DNA of 8,241 bases from the NCBI GenBank assembly GCA_051010055.1, contig JBPCVY010000181.1:1-8241 (forward strand), read 5' to 3'. The position numbers and the translations under genes are program-made. Below are positions 1 to 4,527 of the stretch, piece after piece; the first letter of the stretch is position 1; each line of letters begins with the position of its first letter. Below the pieces are notes generated by a model, which was not told the origin of the DNA, did not search any database, and saw nothing but the letters and a program-made list of their open reading frames with translations. The DNA is from CAJQND01 sp051010055. GTDB lineage: Bacteria; Pseudomonadota; Alphaproteobacteria; Rhizobiales; CAJQND01.

Positions 1-360
1 GAACTGGTTGTAGAGGCGCTTGCCATTTTGTCGGCCATGCCGGCTGAGCGGGTGCGCAATCTCATCTTTGCAAAGGGCGCATTGAGCTTGCGGGCGGTAC
101 ACTCGAAAGCCTCGTTGCCAAAGGCGCTTTTTGCACCTTTGCGGGTGGCGGTTGATGTTGAAGCTGCGCGCCTTGCCGGCAAACAGCCCAAATCGGGCGA
201 TGTTTTTGGGCGGAAAATGATTGAAAAAGTACTCACCAGCTATGAGAGCTTTCGGCCCGAGCAGCGCATTGAACTTTTGGGGATGATTGGCAGCTATGGC
301 GCGCCGGCAGCTGCTGCATTGGCAGCCCAGCTCATGGAAGAGACTACAAAGGCTGCATAA
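1..360 (+). CDS. C-terminal part of a probable DUF2336-family protein (5' end outside window)
   Basis: The reading frame is open from the first base of the window and ends at TAA 358-360, so only the last 119 residues are visible. The first in-window ATG, at 37, is internal: the frame upstream of it reads on in the same helical style (ELVVEALAILSAMPAERV). The fragment is alanine- and leucine-rich and helical. Its pattern of 'ALA.LS.MPAERVRNLI', then a hydrophobic 'LPKALFAPLRVAVDV' segment, then a late 'RKMIEKVLTSYE' helix resembles the C-terminal half of alphaproteobacterial DUF2336 proteins, whose function is unknown. No catalytic residue, membrane segment or metal site is visible. The family call rests on memory of the pattern and is moderate; that this is a real gene end is much surer, because an intrinsic terminator follows 28 bp later. 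Confidence 0.6.
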   Translation, partial: ELVVEALAILSAMPAERVRNLIFAKGALSLRAVHSKASLPKALFAPLRVAVDVEAARLAGKQPKSGDVFGRKMIEKVLTSYESFRPEQRIELLGMIGSYGAPAAAALAAQLMEETTKAA

Positions 361-388
361 ACAAGAAGCTTACCTGGGACTTTTTTGG

Positions 389-415
389 GGCGTCCGTAAG
401 CGGCGCCTTTTTTTT
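389..415 (+). terminator. Rho-independent terminator after the DUF2336-like gene
   Basis: GGCGTC (389-394) pairs with GGCGCC (402-407) through six base pairs, one of them a U-G wobble, around a 7-nt loop. Eight consecutive T residues (408-415) follow directly. It lies 28 bp past the stop codon of the upstream gene, and its T-tract orientation serves plus-strand transcription. Confidence 0.8.
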
Positions 416-423
416 GATTTCAC

Positions 424-463
424 AAAAACATATGCCGGAACCCTTTTGAGGTCCCGGCATATG
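424..463 (-). terminator. Rho-independent terminator for the leftward nadK transcript
   Basis: The arm CATATGCCGG (429-438) is perfectly complementary to CCGGCATATG (454-463). After one A/C mismatch the stem continues with ACC/GGT, leaving a loop of about 7 nt (443-449). Read on the minus strand, the hairpin is followed by five Ts (complement of AAAAA 424-428). No T-run follows on the plus strand, so it should mainly stop leftward transcription. The only leftward gene upstream is nadK, whose stop codon is about 150 nt away. It sits back to back with the rightward terminator at 389-415. Confidence 0.75.
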
Positions 464-610
464 CTTACTCAAGGGCCAACTGGCCCGATACGCAACTAAC
501 TATGAAAGCAGAGTAGCGTGAGCGCCTTAAAATTCCCTAAATCTAAAATTCTAATTTTCGTGCTATTTTGGCACAATTATCAATAGGTTAACACAATGCT
601 TTGTCACGGT
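464..610. other. AT-rich non-coding spacer between the terminator and the nadK 3' end
   Basis: No supported gene is seen here. It would form part of the long nadK 3' untranslated region. It holds a compact palindrome GGGCCA-AC-TGGCCC (473-486), an AT-rich palindrome AAAATT-CT-AATTTT (545-558) with a nearby repeat of TAAAATTC, and a weak GTGC/GCAC hairpin (560-574). None has a T-run or a context that suggests a function. Confidence 0.4.
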
Positions 611-1378
611 TTAATAACCAAATTGCTCAGAAATCACCCGTTCTTCAAGGCTGTGGCCCGCGTCAAACAACAATTCTGCACCGAAGCTTTGATCAAGTGC
701 GACATTCACTTCTGAGACGTCCCTGAACTCAGCATAGTCTGCCACAGCGCTCACCGGGCGCTTGCTTGCTTCAAGAATGCGAACCTTGACTTCTGCGTTG
801 TTCGGCAAGATTGCCCCGCGCCACCTGCGCGGCCTGAAGGCGCTGATGGGGGTGAGCGCCAGAAGAGGGGAGTTGATGGGCAAAATCGGGCCGTGCGCGG
901 ACAGGTTGTAGGCGGTTGAGCCGGCGGGTGTTGCCACTATGAGCCCATCGCAGATGAGTTCTTGAATGCGCACCCTGCCATCAACAATGATTTCAAGCTT
1001 GGCTGCCTGATGGCGCTCGCGCAGGAACGATACTTCATTAAAAGCAATCGCCTCGTGGGTTTCGCCGCGAACATCCTTGGCCCGCATTTTGAGCGGATGA
1101 ACCGTTGACGACACCGCATCGCCAAGGCGCTCTTTCAGACCATCTTCGCTGAACGTGTTCATCAGAAAACCAACACTGCCGCAATTCATCCCGTAAATTG
1201 CTTTGCCCGTTCCAACGAACTTGTGCATGACCTGCAGCATGAAGCCGTCACCGCCCAAAGCAACGATAATGTCGGCCTCGTCTTCCGGCACGTTGCCATA
1301 GCTCTCCGCCAGCCCAGGAAAGGCAGCTTGAGCCTCTTCTGCTTCGCTGGCAATGAAGGCGAGATTTTCAAATGGCAT
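611..1378 (-). CDS. nadK: NAD kinase
   Basis: Phosphorylates NAD to NADP with ATP in the cytoplasm and so sets the NADP(H) pool. The 255-residue product has the family's diagnostic motifs in order: GGDG at residues 42-45 (nucleotide binding), NCGSVGFL at about 65-72, NE at 114-115, and the long conserved block DGLIVATPAGSTAYNLSAHG at about 144-163, followed by PILP and FRPRRWRGA. The last two forms are typical of alphaproteobacterial NAD kinases. Length is normal for the alphaproteobacterial type, which lacks the N-terminal extension of other groups. The ATG at 1378 is preceded on the minus strand by GGGGA with 8 nt spacing. The gene stands alone, divergent from fnrL, and ends toward the terminator at 424-463. 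No odd residues were seen. Confidence 0.95.
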   Translation of the reverse strand: MPFENLAFIASEAEEAQAAFPGLAESYGNVPEDEADIIVALGGDGFMLQVMHKFVGTGKAIYGMNCGSVGFLMNTFSEDGLKERLGDAVSSTVHPLKMRAKDVRGETHEAIAFNEVSFLRERHQAAKLEIIVDGRVRIQELICDGLIVATPAGSTAYNLSAHGPILPINSPLLALTPISAFRPRRWRGAILPNNAEVKVRILEASKRPVSAVADYAEFRDVSEVNVALDQSFGAELLFDAGHSLEERVISEQFGY

Positions 1379-1453
1379 GCGGAGCGTCCCCGATTGGTCC
1401 AGAATTTCAGTCTAATGCCACAGCCGATGTTGAAAAGCGACCGCAACAGCTTT

Positions 1454-1483
1454 TTACCATTGTTTTAGCAATCATTTTGGTAA
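1454..1483. repeat. Inverted repeat TTACCA-N18-TGGTAA in the nadK/fnrL divergent spacer
   Basis: TTACCA (1454-1459) and TGGTAA (1478-1483) are perfect 6-bp complements 24 bp apart centre to centre. The interior contains a second, smaller inverted pair, ATTG (1459-1462) and CAAT (1469-1472). It lies about 75-105 bp upstream of the nadK start. It could be a regulator site, but arms this short arise by chance in AT-rich DNA and no family consensus is recognised. Confidence 0.25.
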
Positions 1484-1500
1484 TGAAGTGTTTCCGGGAC

Positions 1501-1514
1501 GCACAGCATTGTGC
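1501..1514. promoter_or_regulatory. Possible operator GCACA-N4-TGTGC upstream of fnrL, beside an AT-rich promoter-like segment
   Basis: GCACA (1501-1505) and TGTGC (1510-1514) form a perfect 5-4-5 inverted repeat, the same geometry as Crp/Fnr-family boxes but not the FNR consensus. An AT-rich run (1515-1532) follows directly, with TAAAAT (1519-1524) and TATATT (1526-1531) as candidate -10 hexamers. No convincing -35 is seen. The operator reading is inference from position and symmetry only. Confidence 0.3.
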
Positions 1515-1562
1515 TTATTAAAATATATATTACATGAATAAAAAGGTGTGAGTAAGGAATTA

Positions 1563-1652
1563 ATGGCTAGGATTAGACTAAAGACTGCGACAGCTTCGCT
1601 ATGGCTATTCTTCAAGATCACATGCTATGTGTCGAATATCAACGGCGGCTGA
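1563..1652 (+). CDS. Possible 29-codon leader ORF upstream of fnrL
   Basis: The ATG at 1563 is preceded by TAAGGA (AAGGA 1554-1558) with a rather short 4-nt spacing. The frame encodes 29 residues: a basic start (MARIRLK), a short hydrophobic/aromatic stretch (SLWLFF), and an end in NGG. Its TGA (1650-1652) abuts the purine-rich ribosome site of the fnrL start at 1669. It would cover, in another frame, the alternative upstream fnrL start at 1627. It may be a translated leader coupled to fnrL or simply a chance ORF. No similarity to a known leader peptide is recognised. Confidence 0.25.
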   Translation: MARIRLKTATASLWLFFKITCYVSNINGG

Positions 1653-1660
1653 AGAAGAGA
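1651..1660 (+). promoter_or_regulatory. fnrL: Ribosome binding site that favours the fnrL start at 1669
   Basis: GAAGAAGAGA is a purine-rich Shine-Dalgarno-like run, with GAAGAG ending 9 nt before the ATG at 1669. The alternative in-frame ATG at 1627 has only a weak AAGA upstream. This decides for the shorter, 242-residue protein. Confidence 0.5.
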
Positions 1661-1668
1661 AATTGCTA

Positions 1669-2397
1669 ATGTCGATGGATCTGGGCTTGGGAACAGAGCC
1701 GATTAGGTGCGAAACCTGTGCGATTCGCCACCGTGCGGTGTGTGGTGCGCTGACGGGGGCAGAGCTCGCGCGGCTCAATCAAATCGCCAAATTACGAAAA
1801 ATTGAAGCCGGCCAAACCATTATGTCTGATGAAGACCCGGCAATGTTCCTGGCAAATGTGGTTGAGGGAGTGGTCAAGCTTTCGAAAACCCTGCCGGACG
1901 GCCGCCAGCAGGTAATTGGCCTGTTGTTTGCGCCTGATTTTCTGGGCCGGGTGTTCAATGAAACAAATCCCTATTTTGCTGAAGCGGCAACAGATGCCCG
2001 CATTTGCGCTTTTCCAAGAAAGCAGTTTGAGGCCTTACTCGATGAATTTCCCGGACTTGAGCACCGGCTCCTTGAGCACACGTTGACAACCCTTGATTTT
2101 GCCCGTGAATGGATGGTCTTGCTTGGCCGCAAAACCGCGCAAGAAAAAGTCGCCAGCTTTCTTTTGCTATTGGCGGAGCGTTCGATGAACATCGGCTGTG
2201 CACACAGCGCCGAAAATGAGACGGCTCAGTTTGAACTGCCGCTTACCCGAAATGATATTGCCGACTATCTCGGCCTCACCGTGGAAACCGTAAGCCGGCA
2301 AATCACCAGACTGAAATCAGCAGGTGTGATTGAGCTTATCGACAACCGCCACTTCACGGTGCCGGGTATTGGAAGATTGAAAGGGATTGCGGGATAG
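1669..2397 (+). CDS. fnrL: FNR-type oxygen-responsive transcriptional regulator (FnrL/FnrN, Crp/Fnr family)
   Basis: A cytoplasmic regulator that should hold an oxygen-labile 4Fe-4S cluster, dimerise when oxygen is low, and bind TTGAT-N4-ATCAA sites. In the 242-residue form the N-terminal cysteines are C14, C17 and C25 (C-x2-C-x7-C, in CETCAIRHRAVC). The fourth expected ligand is C113, in the 'ARICAFPRKQF' segment that corresponds to E. coli FNR C122. A cyclic-nucleotide-like beta-barrel spans about residues 40-125 and a long dimerisation helix about 128-160. The C-terminal helix-turn-helix contains ETVSR (206-210), the E..SR recognition motif of FNR proteins. All four ligands are present, so this is an FNR-type direct sensor, unlike FixK, which lacks the N-terminal cluster. 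An in-frame ATG at 1627 would add 14 residues but has a poor ribosome site. No FNR box is visible in its own upstream region. The likely target in this window is the box before ccoN. Confidence 0.92.
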   Translation: MSMDLGLGTEPIRCETCAIRHRAVCGALTGAELARLNQIAKLRKIEAGQTIMSDEDPAMFLANVVEGVVKLSKTLPDGRQQVIGLLFAPDFLGRVFNETNPYFAEAATDARICAFPRKQFEALLDEFPGLEHRLLEHTLTTLDFAREWMVLLGRKTAQEKVASFLLLLAERSMNIGCAHSAENETAQFELPLTRNDIADYLGLTVETVSRQITRLKSAGVIELIDNRHFTVPGIGRLKGIAG

Positions 2398-2409
2398 TCC
2401 CATGCGCCT

Positions 2410-3768
2410 TCAAACAGCAACTGAATGCTTTTTGCCGCCGGTGTTCAGATAGCGGTCAAAATGGGCTGAGATGACACGGATGAACGTCTTTCCTGTTTTG
2501 GTAACCTCGTAACCGTCATCAGTTGCCCTGAACAATCCATCCTTGTCGTTTTGTGCAAACAGGCTTGCTTCGCGCAGAATATCCTCTGCCCGCTTGCCGA
2601 ATTTTTCCGTGAGCTCTGCGGTTGAAAGCTTAAAGTCGCACATCAGGCGCTCAATGACGAAAGCGCGCATTCGGTCATCACCATCAAGTTCGATGCCTTT
2701 GCACGTTGCCAGTCCGCGAACTTCGATCTGGCGCATGTATTCACCCGTCGCCACGGTGTTTTGCAGATAGCCATTAGGAAACTGGCTGATCGCCGATGCC
2801 CCGAACCCGATGAGTGCATCGCAGGCATCTGTTGTGTAGCCTTGGAAGTTCCGCCGCAAGTTGCCATTGGCCGCGGCGATGGCAAGTTCATCATCGCGCT
2901 TTGCGAAATGGTCCATGCCGATTTCCTGATAGCCATGCCCAAGCAGCGTTTCGCTGCCACATACGGATTGGTGGTACCGTTCGAGAATGTCCGGAAGGGA
3001 GCTCTCATCGATCATTTTTTGATGGGTTTTCATCCATGGCACATGGGCATAGCCGAACATGGACACCCGGTCCGGATCAAGCGAAGCAACCTTGTGCACA
3101 GTCTCCGCAACTGTTCTGACGCTTTGGTGGGGCAGGCCATAGAGCAAATCCAGGTTGACGGAGTTTACACCCAGGGCGCGCAGTTTTGAGATCGTGTCTG
3201 CGGTTTCCTCGTAAGACTGGGTTCGGTTGATAGCTGTCTGCACCACCGGATCAAAGTCTTGAACCCCAATGCTCACCCTGTTGACGCCAGCGCCCACCAA
3301 AGCGTTTATCCGTTCATCGCCAATATCGCGCGGATCGATTTCAACGCCAAACTCGGCATTGTATGAAAAGGTAAAGCGGTCTTTCAAAAAGCCCGCCAGT
3401 TCGGAAATGTCTTCAGGTGAGAGAATGGTGGGTGAGCCGCCCCCCCAATGGAGGTGATGAACTTCTGTTCCCTCCGGGACAAGATCGGCAACATTAGCGA
3501 TTTCCTGATAAAGGGTTTCCAGATAAGCGGCTATGGGCGCGTATTTGAGCGTGCGTTTTGTGTGGCATCCGCAAAACCAGCACAAGGTGTCGCAATAGGG
3601 GATGTGTACATAAAGAGAAAGGCTTGAACCGGGCTTCAGCCCGCGAAGCCAATCTTCGTAAACACTGCCGGACTGTTCCATGAAATGAGGCGCGGTCGGA
3701 TAGCTCGTGTAGCGCGGAACCGGCGCGCTCAACCGTTCAATTGCTGCACTATCAATTCGCTGGGACAT
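2410..3768 (-). CDS. hemN: Oxygen-independent coproporphyrinogen III oxidase (radical SAM)
   Basis: Converts coproporphyrinogen III to protoporphyrinogen IX by two S-adenosylmethionine-dependent decarboxylations, replacing the O2-requiring HemF under low oxygen. The 452-residue product matches the usual HemN length of about 455. The N-terminal PRYTSYPTAPHF leads to the radical-SAM site C59-x3-C63-x2-C66-x-C68 (YCDTLCWFCGC), the full HemN pattern with its fourth cysteine. Then come the SAM-binding HWGGGSPT and the conserved GVQDFD, NLDLLYGLPHQ and QEIGMDHFAK blocks. The start chosen is the ATG at 3768, just before MSQRIDSAAIERL. It has AGG 5 nt upstream, plus GAGGA overlapping the stop of the preceding gene. 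An upstream in-frame ATG at 3852 would run 84 nt further, into the hemerythrin gene, and is unlikely. The gene lies 13 nt after the hemerythrin gene, so the two are probably one operon. Confidence 0.95.
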   Translation of the reverse strand: MSQRIDSAAIERLSAPVPRYTSYPTAPHFMEQSGSVYEDWLRGLKPGSSLSLYVHIPYCDTLCWFCGCHTKRTLKYAPIAAYLETLYQEIANVADLVPEGTEVHHLHWGGGSPTILSPEDISELAGFLKDRFTFSYNAEFGVEIDPRDIGDERINALVGAGVNRVSIGVQDFDPVVQTAINRTQSYEETADTISKLRALGVNSVNLDLLYGLPHQSVRTVAETVHKVASLDPDRVSMFGYAHVPWMKTHQKMIDESSLPDILERYHQSVCGSETLLGHGYQEIGMDHFAKRDDELAIAAANGNLRRNFQGYTTDACDALIGFGASAISQFPNGYLQNTVATGEYMRQIEVRGLATCKGIELDGDDRMRAFVIERLMCDFKLSTAELTEKFGKRAEDILREASLFAQNDKDGLFRATDDGYEVTKTGKTFIRVISAHFDRYLNTGGKKHSVAV

Positions 3769-3781
3769 AAGAACCTGGTCC

Positions 3782-4333
3782 TCAAGTGACGTTTTTAGGT
3801 TTGCAGGCGTGGCAATTGCCATCGCATGAGGCCCCGTTTGCACCAACTGCAAAACGGTTTTCCGCCATAACTGCGTTGATCATTTCCATCTCTTCAGTTG
3901 AAAGTCTTCGCCTTGCCAGGGGCAGCAGGAAGGTGTTTTCCCAATGAAGATGCCGGCGGTACCCTTCAAAGAACGATCTCAGCATGTAGCCGAGCATGTT
4001 CGGATTGTCCGCCTTCTCACCGCAGGCCAGTTTTTCAAGGGTTTCGGCAATTTCGTGAGCCGTGCTTTCATCTGCCGAATGTTCCCAGCTGAGTTGTTCC
4101 AGATGCCCGATCAAGGTTCCGTCTTTGCGCGCCTTTTCCCTCAGTAGGGCAAACAGGCCGTCCTCTTCATCTTTGTGATGTTGAGGCAACTCCTGGCGAA
4201 GAAAAACCAGCACACTGGCGCATTGATCGCAATTTACAGCCTCAGGAAGACTGTCAGCAATTTCCTCCAATATGTCACAAAAGGCCGCATGCTCCTTGTG
4301 GACGCGTTCAATTATCGCGATGGGATCGGTCAC
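3782..4333 (-). CDS. Hemerythrin (HHE)-domain protein with a Cys-rich C-terminal tail
   Basis: A soluble protein predicted to bind a non-heme di-iron site and, through it, perhaps O2 or NO. In the 183-residue form, hemerythrin-type ligands can be proposed: H15 in RVHKEH, H53 and E57 in HHKDEE, H77 or H85, and H128 and E132 in HLHWE. The two visible H-x3-E pairs are the family hallmark. Unusual features are a CDQC pair (C35, C38) between helices and a C-terminal CDGNCHAC (C170, C174, C177), both possible metal or redox sites. The start chosen is the GTG at 4333, with GGGA 6 nt upstream. The frame stays open to an ATG at 4546, but that extension crosses both regulatory repeats and the ccoN start. 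The gene is divergent from ccoNOQP and precedes hemN by 13 nt, linking it to low-oxygen physiology. Its role (oxygen sensing, NO protection, or iron/cluster repair like YtfE) is inference. Confidence 0.8.
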   Translation of the reverse strand: MTDPIAIIERVHKEHAAFCDILEEIADSLPEAVNCDQCASVLVFLRQELPQHHKDEEDGLFALLREKARKDGTLIGHLEQLSWEHSADESTAHEIAETLEKLACGEKADNPNMLGYMLRSFFEGYRRHLHWENTFLLPLARRRLSTEEMEMINAVMAENRFAVGANGASCDGNCHACKPKNVT

Positions 4334-4393
4334 CGTTATTCCCGCATTGAAAAAAATCTGCACATAAGCAACAATTTCCCGTGTTACCGGGGT

Positions 4394-4408
4394 TGTGATT
4401 TTGTCACA
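4394..4408. promoter_or_regulatory. CRP-like inverted repeat TGTGA-N5-TCACA upstream of the hemerythrin-hemN pair
   Basis: TGTGA (4394-4398) and TCACA (4404-4408) are perfect complements separated by 5 bp, one less than the classical CRP spacing. The centre is 68 bp upstream of the hemerythrin GTG start, a distance that suits an activator placed near -40. It does not match TTG-N8-CAA, so it is probably not a second FNR box. No good -10 is seen for the leftward promoter. Confidence 0.4.
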
Positions 4409-4441
4409 GTTCGACAGTGCACAGCGCCATTGAATTCCGCC

Positions 4442-4455
4442 TTGATATAGGTCAA
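4442..4455. promoter_or_regulatory. FNR/FixK box upstream of ccoN
   Basis: TTGATATAGGTCAA fits TTGAT-N4-ATCAA at nine of ten specified positions, with G for A at the start of the right half. The centre (4448.5) is about 80 bp before the ccoN start. An activator at -41.5 would put the start of transcription near 4490 and the -10 at CATACA (4478-4483), which matches the consensus only partly. This is the expected control element of a ccoNOQP operon, and FnrL, encoded in this window, is the natural ligand. It also lies about 115 bp from the hemerythrin start and could act leftward as well. Confidence 0.85.
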
Positions 4456-4527
4456 GGCTGGACCGGGGGAACTGATCCATACAGCGCGACCATTGCGTGG
4501 AAAAAATTTTTGCAGGGGGCAAAAAGC

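Noticed and set aside
287..499. 70-codon plus-strand frame after the DUF2336-like gene
   Set aside because: It starts inside that gene in another frame and runs through both terminator hairpins; its residues simply translate hairpin DNA.
1459..1472. ATTG-N6-CAAT as an FNR box before fnrL
   Set aside because: The TTG and CAA are 6 bp apart, while FNR boxes need 8; the arms do not fit TTGAT/ATCAA.
2391..2401. GGGATAGTCCC as a bidirectional terminator between fnrL and hemN
   Set aside because: Only a 4-bp stem with a 3-nt loop and no T-run on either strand.
2761..3189. 142-codon plus-strand open frame inside hemN
   Set aside because: Antisense to a complete hemN with all its motifs; no family resemblance.
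4402..4416. TGTCA-N5-CGACA, resembling a CooA-type CO-regulator site
   Set aside because: Spacing is one base short of the CooA pattern, it overlaps the better TGTGA/TCACA repeat, and no CO-dehydrogenase gene is in the window.
4417..4527. N-terminal extension of ccoN by 37 codons
   Set aside because: It spans the FNR box and the expected promoter; the ATG at 4528 has a good ribosome site and begins the normal CcoN sequence.
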